30,612 nt of DNA, taken from contig JAHBMJ010001441.1 of the NCBI GenBank assembly GCA_018398765.1, positions 1 to 30,612 on the forward strand, read 5' to 3'. Origin of the DNA: Chromera velia. Taxonomy: Eukaryota; Sar; Chromeraceae. The position numbers and the translations under genes were made by a program. The notes below the pieces were generated by a model. That model had not been told where the DNA came from. It searched no databases and saw only the letters and a program-made list of their open reading frames with translations. Below, piece by piece: positions 11,850 to 22,437 of the stretch; position 1 is the first letter of the stretch; every line of letters begins with the position of its first letter.

Positions 11850-12145
11850 TCTGTCAGCCTGTCAGCCTGTCTGCCTGTCTGTCTGTCTGTCTGTCTGCCT
11901 GTCTGTCTGTCTGTCTGTCTGTCTGTCTGCCTGCCTGCCTGTCTGTCTGTCTGCCTGCCTGCCTGCCTACCTGTCTGTCTGTCTGTCTGTCTGTCTACCT
12001 GTCTGTCTGTCTGTCTGTCTGTCTTTCTGGCCGTCCAACTGTATACGCATGGCTGTCTGACCTCTCTCCCTCTCTATCTGTGTGCATGTGTGTGTACATA
12101 TGTGCGTCTTTCTGCGTACGAGTGCATGTATGAGTGGACTTCTAT

Positions 12146-12180
<35 letters not shown>
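11850..12180. repeat. CTGT/CTGC tetranucleotide microsatellite
   Basis: Tandem CTGT with CTGC interruptions runs from about 11850 to 12030. A pure CTGC run follows at about 12147-12180. The tetramer rotates through frames, giving long but meaningless Cys-Leu-Ser-Val open frames. Confidence 0.95.
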
Positions 12181-12607
12181 AAGAAGAACTCACTCTAGCT
12201 GCCTCGTCCGTCCATGCAGTCGAGTCCTCTGCTCAGCAAAGTCGGTCGAATAGAGAGCCGCTCTCTCCTCTCTCTGTCATCATCATCATGAGTTCTATTG
12301 TGAGAGTCTGACCTGCATGATGTCAGAAGAGAAGGACGATGGGCAAGACACAAGTGAGCGACTGCAGCGCGTGGGGAAGGCAACATGCAATCCACACCCG
12401 CGCAGAAACATGTCGATGGAAGTTCGCGCGGGACATCTTGGAGTCAGGACGTCTTCAACCATCTTCACAGGAGTGACACTGCATGCCCTGGTGCATAAGC
12501 TGCTGAATCTCGAATGGTCCTTCAATTGTCTCGCTCAGAAAAGAGGGGGGGGAAGGCAACGACTGGATGAGCGATTAGAGGAGTGAGAGAAAGGACTAGG
12601 TTTCAGA

Positions 12608-12705
12608 CGCTGGAGAGTGAGTGAGTGAGTGAGTGAGTGAGTGAGTGAGTGAGAGAGTGAGAGAGCGAGCAAGTAAGTAAGTAAGTAAGTGAGTGAGTGA
12701 AAGCG
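12608..12705. repeat. GTGA and AAGT tetranucleotide microsatellites
   Basis: A GTGA run (about 12615-12652) is followed by AGTA/AAGT units (about 12670-12705). Open frames through this stretch (Leu-Thr-His-Ser repeats) are low-complexity translations. Confidence 0.9.
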
Positions 12706-13079
12706 CGAAAGACAGCCAGATAAATCATTATATGACTCAATGACTGACAGAGCAGCCACCTCGACTTCTCTGCATCTGTGCTGACCATGACGTGGAGGTC
12801 GAGCAGAAATCCTTTCCATGGGGAAGAACTCGGATCGCAGTGAAGGCACCCATGCAGTCCCAAAGAAACCACCCCTGCCTGAGGTGGCGTAGCGGCCCTT
12901 CTCATACGGACCCTGCAGGCCGGAGGGGCGGGATGGAAGAGAAGAGAGGAGGTCTCCGGGAATTCGGTGAGCAAAACACTCGTGGAGGGCAGAAGGAATC
13001 ACACCTCTTTTTCTTCTTGTCTTCATTTTTCTTCTTTTCTCTTTCACATGCGATTTGGAAACGAAATAAAAACAAAAAG

Positions 13080-13286
13080 AGAGACAGACACACAGACAGG
13101 GAGAGGAAGAAAGAAGGAAAGACAGAAAGACAGGCAAACAGGCAAACAGACAAAAAGGCAAACAGACAGACAGATAGACACAGGCAGGAAAAGGGAGAAA
13201 CAATAGAACAATGTAGATTCAGAGAGACGGAAAACAACAGAGAGAAACACAAAAAAAGAGGGGAACACAGGGAGAAACAAAAGAAA

Positions 13287-13334
<48 letters not shown>

Positions 13335-13355
13335 ATGAATGAATGAATGAATGAG
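13080..13355. repeat. Imperfect ACAG array followed by GAAA and GAAT runs
   Basis: Imperfect ACAG/GGCAAACA units at about 13080-13190 give way to GAAA (about 13283-13334) and GAAT (about 13334-13352) runs. The whole stretch is purine-biased on the plus strand. Confidence 0.9.
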
Positions 13356-13550
13356 AGAAGACAGACCTTCACAGACTGCAACCTTTCAGACGCCCTTTCC
13401 TCTCCTCGAGCTTGTAGAAGCTGATCTGCTGCCATTCACACGTACACAGATACGGTGCAGCTCTGAACGAGCTGATAAAGAGAAACCCTGGCACGGACTT
13501 GATTGAACGGCAAGTCACGGAAAGGCAAGAGGCAAGGAAAGGCACGCTAC

Positions 13551-13619
13551 GAACACACACACACACACACACACGCGCGCGCACACACATACACACACAC
13601 ACACAGACACACACACACG

Positions 13620-13661
<42 letters not shown>

Positions 13662-13677
13662 CACACACACACACACG
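13551..13677. repeat. CA dinucleotide microsatellite with CG interruptions
   Basis: An alternating purine-pyrimidine run, mostly CA with a few CG and TA steps, of the kind that can adopt Z-DNA. The Thr-His open frames across it are artefacts. Confidence 0.95.
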
Positions 13678-14329
13678 AAAGAATTATGGCACACACCAAA
13701 TCCCTGCGAGGGATGTAGGTGAGTGTATCATCAGAACTTAATTCTGTCCCCTACCTGCAGCGCTGTATGTTTTCAACATGGATGGTCTTCTGTGATGCCG
13801 TTCGAGCTTCCACCTGTCTCTCTAAATCGCAGTGCCGCCCTTGAGTCCTTGGGTGAGGGGAGCTGCAGCACCGCTAGGACACTCTGTTTGCTTCTCGGAG
13901 CAGATGGCCCGAGAAGTGCCTTTCCTGGAAGCACCATTGGGATGTTTTGCGGCCATCACACACTGCATGCAAGTTTGATCACATGAATGAATGCACCACA
14001 GAATTATGTTAAGGTTTGCAACCACCGTGACAGCTCATAAAGCTCCGCAGCAAACACAATGTGGTGCCATAAAAAGACTGCCAGGCTTCAATATGAGGAA
14101 ACAGACAGACATTACCCCGTACATACAAGTTGTTGTGTACACATGGGAACATGTAAGGGGGCAGTCAGACACTGAAAAGAAAGCAGGGAGACTAAATCGA
14201 GAAAAGAGAAATGGAGAGTCACATAAGAGGTCAACAAAGAAAATCTCGAGGCCCCCTTTTCTTACTGACCAGCTGGAAAGTCGGGCCATGCCTCCTCACA
14301 ACACTTTCGACCACTCTGAAAAGATTACA

Positions 14330-14415
14330 ACCCCCCCCCNNNNNNNNNNNNNNNNNNNNNNNNNNNNNNNNNNNNNNNNNNNNNNNNCCCCCCCCCCCCC
14401 CTCTCTCTCTCTCTC
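14330..14415. other. Assembly gap (48 N, 14340-14387) flanked by poly-C and CT repeats
   Basis: A run of unknown bases sits between two poly-C tracts, followed by a short CT repeat. The gap probably reflects failed assembly of a homopolymer. A single N inside another poly-C tract at 23212 has the same cause. Confidence 0.95.
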
Positions 14416-14793
14416 GTGCTTCCACAGCGGCTTTTGTCGGAGCGCTCCATCAAGGAGATCTAACTAGCAAAACGCTCCTTCAATGCACAGATATTGCACA
14501 GTGTCACGGTTTCCGTCAGAGCGGAGCAGAACGGGACAAAGAGTGATTGTGCAGAATGGAAGAGGCTCTCACCAGTAAACAACGTTCCCTTCCTCACCCC
14601 TTTTGTTCCTCCTTCCCTGAATTTAAAAATTTCCTTCTCCCCCCTTCTCTCGGTCTGTTCTTCTCTGCCTCTGAAATATCCTGCCTGGCCAAAATTGCCC
14701 TCCCGCTTCCTTCTGAGAATGCGAATGGATTTTTTCTTGCTCGTCACGAAGCACTCATACATGCATAATCTGACATATGTTACTGCCGCGGAA

Positions 14794-16786
14794 TTAATGA
14801 AACTGGCAACTTTCAGAGAGAGAGGACTCGGAGAGCAACTCCAATGCCTGTGCAACAGAGAGTCTTTTGGACGCTCTCACATCCAGGAGCCCAGCAAGGC
14901 GCACGTCCAAGCCTGCTTTACGAAATGCTTCTGAAATGCAAGGCACGACTTGGCTGAGGGAATTCGGGCTGACAGACTTCTGCTGTTTCGGCAGATCCAA
15001 CACAGAGAAATATGCTTACCTGTGAGGGGACAGGTTCTTCCACGCTTTTCCCTGGAAAGCGCGCCCTTCCACGCCAAGGACAGCTGGAAGGCTCATCAGA
15101 GTGACTGCGTAGAGAATGGTCAACCCCGCGGCCCATGCATCTGCGGATTTTCCCCCAAGGGGGGAGACCTCCATTTCACGCACACGCTGCCCGTCCTTGA
15201 GCGGAGGCACGTCTGTCGCAGGTAAGGGGGTGGGGAATCCGTTCAGCTTGCCAGACAGAGTGAGGAGCATGTTGGGAGGCAAAAATTCCTCCGTGATGCT
15301 AAGGAACTTTGCTGCATCGGGAGGCACACAGAAGCTTTGTCTGGTCCCCCACGCGTCTGTCTCTTCCAATTTTTCCTCCACGCACTGAATCTTCACTGTC
15401 GTCTTAAGACAGTCTAAGGGAAGCACGGAACCCAAGTCGAACAATTTCCCGGAGGGAAAAACATTCGATGGCTTCAGATCTCTGTGCGCATACTCGGTCT
15501 GATGGAGACAGTGGACGGCGCGAAGAAACATGCGACAGAAGGACTGGAGGGGCTTTCCCCTTAGGGGGGCATCAAGGTCAGACAGCGTTGGGCCTCCATC
15601 CTCTTCAAGCACCACAGAAAACGCTGTGGAAGGGACGGGGAGGATTTCTGGCGGGGACACGAGGGAGAACTTGGGGCCTGGGGGAGGGAACGGGGCCTCA
15701 CGTGCTCTCTCAAATGCTTTCATGTGAGCCATCACCTCAGCAGATGAAGGCCCGCCACCACGTCGGAGCTTGATAACCATTGGCTCCTCTGTCCCCTCCA
15801 CCCGAACTCCAAACACGACAAGGTTCCTGCTCATTGCAATGACTTCTGTCGGGTAAAGCTTCTTCTCGGTCATTGCCATGAGAGTGTCTTCACAGAACGC
15901 AGAGAAAAAGCGAAGAACCTTGCGGCTAAAGCCCTCGACCATAATCTTCTCCAGTCTTGTTGTTACCGCACGAAAAGACAACATGCAGTCTTCCTGTGAG
16001 AGACGAGTCACTGTCTGCGCAGCAGCAGTGCAGATGCTCTCTGCCTTCATCTCGAAGATTTGCATACTACCTCCCACACAACCAACAGCCGTCTCCGGGA
16101 AGAGCGTCTCCGAACCGGAAAAGTCGCGCTCCTGGCCGCCGCACGCACCTTCGCTCTCGACAGAACCCTGCAAACAGAAAAAGGCAAAAAAAGAGCAACC
16201 AATAGTGGCCGGGTAGGAGAACCCGATCGGGGACAGAAGAGAAGAGAAGAGACGCAGACATTTCAGAAAGAAGGGACGGATCGGAGGGAAGAGGTGCAGA
16301 GGAGATTATTCATTCGGCAAAAAAAAAGACGGCATAGAATTATGGGAGAGAAAGAAACCAAAAAGAAAGCAGAAAGACTTTAAAGCAGTCAAGCAAGTCG
16401 GACAGACAGACCGACCGACCGACAGACAGACAAACAGTGAAGCGTCCTCCTTCGGTCGCTAAAGCCGTCCGGACAATCGCCAGTGAGAAATCACTTCAGC
16501 GACTCGGAGCAGAAGAACGGTGGAGAGCTAGAGTGATTAAATTATTCCCATTCTCCCTCCCACCCGCTTACCTTTGCTGGGGAGGAAGAGGAAGAGGACG
16601 GAGAGTCGCCTGCACCAGCGGTGGCAGTGCTGGGCACCCCTGCTCCTGTTGCTGCCCCCCTCGAGGACCTCATGTTCGCTGCCATCTCCTGCATTCTCTT
16701 CAGGTCGTCTGGAGACATTCCTTTCATCATCTCAATGAACTGCTTCAGCATCTCAGGAGGGGCATCCATAGCGGGGTGCGGGGCAC
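14794..16786 (-). CDS. Protein kinase-like gene, possibly rhoptry-kinase related
   Basis: Exons are 16786-16572, 16167-15020 and 14968 (or 14953)-14794. The first intron has an excellent donor AAAG|GTAAGC and a long pyrimidine tract before TTTGCAG, and the phase is kept throughout. The ATG at 16769 is an internal candidate start, giving about 501-506 residues. From that start the N-terminus has a helical MLKQFIEMMKGMSPDDLKRM motif, like the STI1-type helices of TPR co-chaperones, then a Ser-rich linker. The kinase part has VIKL (candidate ATP-binding Lys near 199), HRDLKPSN (catalytic Asp near 296), DLG instead of DFG (near 311) and DAWAAG for the DxWxxG motif. CVPPD stands where APE is expected. 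RASKR marks the C-lobe end. Catalytic residues look intact; the glycine loop is not obvious. HRDLKPSNVF plus DLGSV recalls coccidian ROP kinases, but I see no signal peptide. It may be joined to the EF-hand-like exon upstream. Confidence 0.75.
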
Positions 16787-16844
16787 CTGCTCACAAATTC
16801 AAAGTCCATTCAGAGACGTACAGGAAGTCTTGTATGTAGAATAA

Positions 16845-18301
16845 TCAGCAGTGGGCACGGCTGTTCGCTTGCTCTGTGAAGAGTAAAGAAATTCTGAGAG
16901 CCCCCGCAGCTGCAACATGCAGGCCAAGCAAGCAAGTCAGAAGAAAGGAAGCCAAATGTTGAAAGAAAGCAAACCAAATGGACCGACCGTTGGCGGGAAG
17001 ATGTGGCTGGGTGGCAGGGTGAGGGTGAGAGTCAGTGGGCTTCACCGCTTCACTTGGCTTTTGCGCTTCATCGTCTGCTACTGTGTCGCAGATCTTTGTG
17101 GGGTGAAGCTTGTCCTCTTCCGCTCCAACTTCGAAAGCCTCCACCCTCCCATCCTCTACCTCCCTTTTCTCGAGAGAGTCTTTTGTGCCGCTGCTGTTCC
17201 GCATTTCCAATTTGGAAAATGCCTCTCCAGATCGGGAGGTGTCCATGGCATCACCTGGGTCAGAGAGAGATGTCTGTTCTTTCAGATTCTTTTGAGGGTT
17301 GATCGCTTGGCCTTCCTCACTCTTCTGGTCCATCAAGCCGCTGTCAGCCTCAGACAGGGGCCCATCCCCTCGTGCCCCATTTTTTTTTGGACACAGAGTC
17401 TCTCTTGCAGCATCTGCGGGTGGAGAAGGAGACCCCTCTAAGGAAGAGGTAAAGTTAGGATGACCTTCTGGGTGCACGGCTAGGGACTCGGAGGCTCTGA
17501 GCATCGCCTCTTTTGAGAGGGGCTCTGCATCAATCGGGTCGAGCCGTTTCGTTTTTAGTTCGTGGGCGTCTACGGGGAGAAGGGACGGGTCAATCCTTTC
17601 TTGCAGGGCTTCTGCAGGGGCGATGTCAAGATCCCAGATGGAGACCAGAATCGGAATCAGTGCTTCTCTTCTCTCTACTGAGCACGCGCACGTGAACCGA
17701 CAGAAATCCAAAAATTCCTCCCATGAAACGTACTTATTGAATTGTACCAAGCCCCCCCGACGGAAGGCCATCACGCCCTCCAGCTGCTCCTGCATCTCTC
17801 TGAGCAGTGTGAAAGCCGTTTTCTTTTGACTCACAACTTCCGGGTGCCTCTCGGGGTTCAGGGCTTTCCATACATCTCTGAACGCGGCGACGTTGTATCT
17901 GTCTGGTTTGAGTCTTTTCTGGAAGATCTGTCGCAATACCACCGTCTCTTGCTCAGTCAAGTCGGCTTTGAGCTTATCTATCAGAGTGTCGTAAGCCACA
18001 AGACCACCTGCCACTCCCAGGTTGGCACCGAAAGAAGCCATCAGTGATTGTATCTCTGCAAAAGAGAACTGGAGGGGAGAGAGTGACCCTCTCAGAAGGA
18101 CTCTCTGGAACTCAGGGGAGGGAATCATGCGTTTGTTGGCAACATCACATGCCTTCAGTTCGGTTGCAAGCTTGATTAGGGTACCAGCAGGGCTTGTCGT
18201 AAGGAAGGTCCTGGACCGATCAAGCGCTTGTTTGGTGGTTGTCTGTTTGGTGGGTCTATTGTCCTTTTTCCCCCGGTGCACCACCGTCTCCAGGGGAGTG
18301 A
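16845..18301 (-). CDS. EF-hand/calcyphosin-like coding exon, possibly the 5' part of the kinase gene
   Basis: A minus-strand frame begins at a splice acceptor (GTGCGTGCAG|TCACTCCC, exon 5' end 18301) and runs to a stop at 16845. Its first 240 codons have calcyphosin-like order. There are degenerate EF-hand segments such as DVANKRMIPSPEFQRVLLRG and GVAGGLVAYDTLIDKL. KPDRYNVAAFRDVWKALNPE then leads to RHPEVV, the feature shared with calcyphosins, and the last helix is YVSWEEFLDFCRF. The EF loops lack most acidic ligands, so calcium binding is doubtful. A long polar, acidic low-complexity region follows. If a weak donor AACG|GTCGGT at 16988 is used, the phase matches the acceptor at 16786 and the protein continues into the kinase. 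If it is not used, the frame ends in a hydrophobic stretch (ASFLLTCLLGLHVAAAGALR) that could anchor the tail in a membrane. No 5' exon with a start codon was found. Confidence 0.6.
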
Positions 18302-18319
18302 CTGCACGCACGCACGCAC

Positions 18320-20280
18320 GACATTTTTGTGACAATAAGGGAGTGAGCAAATCAATGGTTGCACGACAAAAAGTAACAGGAAGACATACCTGGACGCGTA
18401 CGCCAACAGATTGAAAAAATGAAAAAGGAAAGCATGGACCAAGGGCGTCAAAGGAACCATCGAGGTTTGGAAAACCTCAAACTAAACGCATGCATGGAGG
18501 TTTGCACAGCCATTGGGAGACAAAGAGTCGCAGACGAGCTCACGCAGATCGAGACATTGTTCCCTGCTGCTTCGGTATCAGTTCGATCGCGCAGAGCGAT
18601 CGAGACATGCCACGCACCCATGTGCTGTGGATACGGGAGGCACCCTCGAAAGAAGACACCCATGCATGCAGTAAAAGAAAGCTAAGCTCGACGCAAATAT
18701 TTCCCACGTACGTGTTTGCACTCTTCTGGGGCCTCCTTCAAATCTGACTCTTTGTAGAGATGGAGGGATCACTTCCCTCCCATCCTGCAGTCACACAGTG
18801 ACACACATGCACCCACGTATATATCAGTATCAGGGAGCGAATCTCAAAACAGAAGATGTACATACATGTGTGTAATATGACAGTGTTGCATGCATACTTG
18901 TACGATCGACACACGAAGGCCAAAGTGTGTGGGAGGGCACTAAAAATCGCTCACTTCCTCCCCGACAACACATGTGGACGGGAGAAAATCCATGCAGTGT
19001 GAGTGTGCCCTGGCAAGTATTCAGTGCATACGGTCGTTTTCTTCTTTCCATCGTCGCGCTCCCCACTCACGTCCAGAAAAGCGGTGGAAAGCTCAAAATG
19101 ACTGGAGAGAAACGGAAAAGGAAGGGAAGACTGACTTTCCCAAAGAAGGTAGACGGCTCTCGATTAGACACCGTCTGCCAAATTGGGTAGGGGGGACCAT
19201 AGTACCACATCCTGCCAGTCACATCAGGACCGTAGTAGTGCCACATCCTGCCAGTCACACAAGGCCACACTCTGACGAGGTCTGCACTGCTGCTTCAGTA
19301 GAATCTCCCTTATGAATAAGGAAAAATGCTTCTCTGAGCATACACACAAGCCAAAGAAACAGTGGATCGTCAGAATAACGCAAAAGAGGCACAGTGACCG
19401 GTAAAGCAACCGACTGCTGCTAGACTTGAACAACAGATGACAAAGAAAAGTCACAGTCGGGCAGAGAGAGGATTCACGCGGACGAGTTTCCAATCTTCGG
19501 ATTGATACTGCCAGCTCGAAGCGACGAAGCCAAGGCTGCCAAGTTGGAACTTGGAAGAGGAACAGATGTACATCGTAAGTCGCTTGACTCGAACATTGTT
19601 CTTGTGTCCAGGTTGAGAGCTATACATATATATATGTATATATATATATAGCTATAGCTAGCGCATCCCCTGACATGCATTAATTCGTATATATACATCT
19701 CCATCGCCGCGGGGGGCAGCTCAGCTCTGCTGAGATCAGCCGAGAGGCCCTGAGATCGCACGCATGCACTCGCATAACGCATTTTTTCATTTTTGGGGGG
19801 GGGGGAGCCGACCTGGGTCAACGCGGGTAACGCGCGCGTGTGTCCCCCGATCGCGACACCCATCCGTCACGCATGGCGGGCTCCGTGCGAACGGTCGCGA
19901 GAAAACAATCCCTCCGCACAACATGCAGAGAGAAACGTGCCCCTCAAGCAATATATGTGCGGGACGCCAATGCATGCATGGGCACAAGATCGATCTCGGC
20001 CATGCACGCAAATGCATTCAATTAAGCTATAGGATCTTCGATGGCAAAAAAGAACTGGTATGGGACAGACATAGCCGCATATTCTCCTGTACATCTGGAG
20101 GATGGAGGTAACAGGCCCACCAGTAGGTCCAAATTTGCAGTCAATCCTGCGTCTGTGCATGCAGCTAAGCAGCAGCTTTTTGACTGACCTTGCTACGAGA
20201 ATTAGTGAACTCTGCATGCACAGTTCAATCAAGCTTCTATCTGGACACGTGGTGAGAGAATCAAATCTTCAGGCCAGAAG
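18320..20280. other. Intergenic stretch, no resolved gene
   Basis: The 5' exons of the EF-hand-like gene should lie here on the minus strand, but I could not identify one. Visible features are several TGCATGC palindromes (about 18487, 18661, 18890 and 19971), a duplicated 20-base motif CCACATCCTGCCAGTCACA at about 19206 and 19241, a short TA repeat (about 19622-19650), a TGCCCCTCAAG dispersed motif at about 19939, and a near-perfect 20-bp palindrome at 20207-20226 centred on TGCATGCA. Confidence 0.45.
20207..20226. repeat. Near-perfect 20-bp palindrome centred on TGCATGCA
   Basis: GAACTCTGCATGCACAGTTC equals its reverse complement except at one symmetric pair. It lies about 100 bp from the 38-bp minisatellite. 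Confidence 0.7.
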
Positions 20281-20337
20281 TCCTATATGAAGATAAACAC
20301 GCAGACGTTGAACTTCTCTCCACTTTCATCTTTCTGT
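20281..20337. repeat. Dispersed direct repeat, copy 1
   Basis: The segment starting TCCTATATGAAGATAAACACG and ending in the first minisatellite unit is repeated with few changes at 21976-22033. In both places it leads directly into CTTTCATCTTTC. Confidence 0.8.
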
Positions 20338-21110
20338 CTCTTTGCATGACGGCCTCTCCACTTCCATCTTTCTGTCTGTTTGCATGACGGCCTCTCCACT
20401 TTCATCTTTCTGTCTGTTTGCATGGCGGCCTCTCCACTTTCATCTTTCTATCTGTTTGTGTGACGGCCTCTCCACTTTCATCTTTCTGTCTGTTTGCATG
20501 ACGGCCTCTCCACTTTCATCTTTCTGTCTGCTAGTCTGTCTGTTTGCACGACAGCCTCTCCACTTCCATCTTTCTGTCTGTTTGCACGACGGCCTCTCCA
20601 CTTTCGTCTTTCTGTCTGTTTGCATGGCGCCTCTCCGCTTCCATCTTTCTGTCTGTTTGCATGGCGCCTCTCCACTTTCATCTTTCTGTCTGTTTGCATG
20701 GCGCCTCTCCACTTTCGTCTTTCTGTCTGTTTGCACGACGGCCTCTCCACCTCCATCTTTCTGTCTGTTTCCATGACAGCCTCTCCACTTCCATCTTTCT
20801 GTCTGTTTGCATGACGGCCTCTCCACTTTCATCTTTTTGTCTGTTTGCATGACGGCCTCTCCACTTTCATCTTTCTGTCTGTTTGTATAGCGCCTCTCCA
20901 CTTTCGTCTTTCTGTCTGTTTGCACGACGGCCTCTCCACCTCCATCTTTCTATCTGTTTCCATGACAGCCTCTCCACTTCCATCTTTCTGTCTGTTTGCA
21001 TGACGGCCTCTCCACTTCCATCTTTTTGTCTGTTTGTATGACGGCCTCTCCACTTCCATCTTTCTTTCTTTCTTCTTGCACGACGGCCTCTCCACTTTCA
21101 TATTCCCATC
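20320..21110. repeat. 38-bp minisatellite, about 20 copies, with higher-order repeat
   Basis: The unit contains GACGGCCTCTCCACTTTCAT and then CTTTCTGTCTGTTTGCAT. About 20 copies run head to tail, with variants two bases shorter (GGCGCCTCTCC). The order of variants repeats: a GCGCC copy, a CACGACGG/CACCTCC copy, a CCATGACAG copy and a GCATGACGG copy occur in the same sequence near 20701 and again near 20890, a spacing of about 189 bp, or five units. Decayed copies continue to about 21380 and reappear at 21995-22125. All six frames are largely free of stops because the unit lacks them, so long open frames here are not evidence of coding. Confidence 0.95.
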
Positions 21111-21409
21111 TTTCTTTTTTGCTTGCTTGGTGGGTCTCTACTTTCTTCTGTCGTGCGCTGTTGAATATGACGACTCTCCACTTTTGTCAATCTTGCCAGC
21201 TTGCATAACTACTTTCCGCTAGCTTCCATCTTTCCTGCCTGCGTGTTAAGGGCCTCTCCAGTTTCATCCTATCTGCTAGCCCGTCTGCTTCAAAGTTGCA
21301 GAAAGTCCGCTTCACTTTCATCTTCCTTGTCTCCTCACATAACGACCTTTCAGTCTTCATCTTTTTTGTCTGTCTGCGTGTATGACCCCTCATTGGAACA
21401 AACAATATG

Positions 21410-21975
21410 CTCTAAATCTCGTCTGGTTGATAATTCCATACAAAAGCTGACGTTTGTTCCAGTTTCATTTCTCTGGTTTTCTTTTCTGTTTTCATATGCT
21501 TGGATGCTGGCTTTTCATGGACCACAGAGAATGTTTTTGCCTTCCTAAAATGTGAAATTTAAAGCAGAATCATTTGGAGGAGGATGGAGGATGGAGTTTA
21601 CAACATTTGAATAAAAAACAAATAAAAACAACAAGGACTTCCTCACAAGGAATTTCTAGCAGAATTTTCAACATATTCACCACAGCAATACACTGTGAGT
21701 TTACGTTTCTGTAAAATTCTTGTTGGGGAGAGATTTAGTAAGAAAACCGAAAAGACTTACGCTTATTCACTGGCAAAGCCCCATTTGCAGCTAGACATAT
21801 ATGTGTAAACTTATGAGATTTCAGTTATAATTTATGTACCACTGTAGGTAATTTACCAAATTTTGAATACTTTTGATAAAGATAGATAAAAAACTTTGAA
21901 AAAAAAAATGATAGAACTTAAAATGGTTTGAATAGTTATGAATGGTTATGGAATAGTATAAGAACAAACTAGAAC
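21410..21975. other. AT-rich segment between two minisatellite remnants
   Basis: An AT-biased stretch with no recognised gene. It is bracketed by decayed minisatellite units on both sides and ends at the second copy of the dispersed repeat. Confidence 0.6.
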
Positions 21976-22033
21976 TCCTATATATGAAGATGAACACGCA
22001 AAGATTGAACTTCTCTTCACTTTCATCTTTCGT
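21976..22033. repeat. Dispersed direct repeat, copy 2
   Basis: This matches 20281-20337 with small differences (two extra bases in TATATATG, and a few substitutions). It is followed by two or three decayed minisatellite units up to about 22125. Confidence 0.8.
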
Positions 22034-22220
22034 GCTTGAATGACGAACTCTCCACTTCTATCTTTCTGTCTATTTGCATGATAGTCTTTCCACTTTCATC
22101 GTCCAGACTCCAGACAGTCTTTTTGCAAGACGGCCCTGAGGATTAATACTAAGAGGCTTTGGTCTCGACGATTTTTTGCTGGGCCCCGGCATGCCACTGG
22201 AGCCTGTGGAAGTGGCATCC

Positions 22221-22272
22221 TGCATGCATGCATCTATTTTTTTAATTACAGGCCGGATAGCCTGCATGCATG
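22221..22272. promoter_or_regulatory. Two TGCATGC motifs upstream of the secreted-protein gene
   Basis: TGCATGCATGCAT at 22221-22233 and TGCATGCATGA at 22263-22273 lie about 165-215 bases before the start codon at 22438. TGCATGC is enriched upstream of apicomplexan genes and is bound by some ApiAP2 domains. The same motif also occurs in non-genic parts of this window, so a regulatory role here is inference. Confidence 0.4.
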
Positions 22273-22437
22273 ATCGAATGGAAAACAGGCGTGAAGCATT
22301 GAATCCTGCAGAGACTACATGCCTTTCTGTGGCGAGCAGTGCGTGGCATTTCCTCAAAACATTTGCATGACAGTTCCTTCAAGGTGATCAGCGCAACACA
22401 ATCCACATAGGCTAGCTTCTCATACGTCGTCAAGACC

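Larger units (their letters stand above)
10480..13450 (-). other. Region with possible unresolved 5' exons of the dynein copy, mixed with microsatellites
   Basis: The dynein exon at 10459 starts at a splice acceptor, so its 5' exons must lie at higher coordinates. Candidate signals on the minus strand are: a strong acceptor (pyrimidine-rich, ending CTGCAG) near 12920 followed by open frames; an exon-like stretch ending at CATCATGCAG|GTCAGA near 12310; a donor GCAAG|GTCAAA near 11280; and a donor GTGAAG|GTCTGT near 13370. I could not chain these in phase, and none carries a motif I can assign, so I do not call them as exons. The rest is simple-sequence DNA. Confidence 0.35.

Noticed and set aside
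11786..12311. Long Cys-Leu-Ser-Val open frames on the plus strand
   Set aside because: They are translations of a CTGT/CTGC tetranucleotide repeat and are open in more than one frame; no splice or motif support.
12902..13435. Phe/Leu/Ser-rich minus-strand frame and Lys/Arg-rich plus-strand frame
   Set aside because: Both arise from GAAA and ACAG microsatellites.
13553..13677. CRISPR-like regular repeat
   Set aside because: It is a plain dinucleotide repeat without spacers; the genome is eukaryotic.
13369..13741. Thr-His and Cys-Val repeat open frames
   Set aside because: They are the two strands of a CA dinucleotide repeat.
20342..21101. Repeat proteins on both strands
   Set aside because: The 38-bp unit has no stop in most frames; opposing frames are equally open, so length is not evidence of coding.
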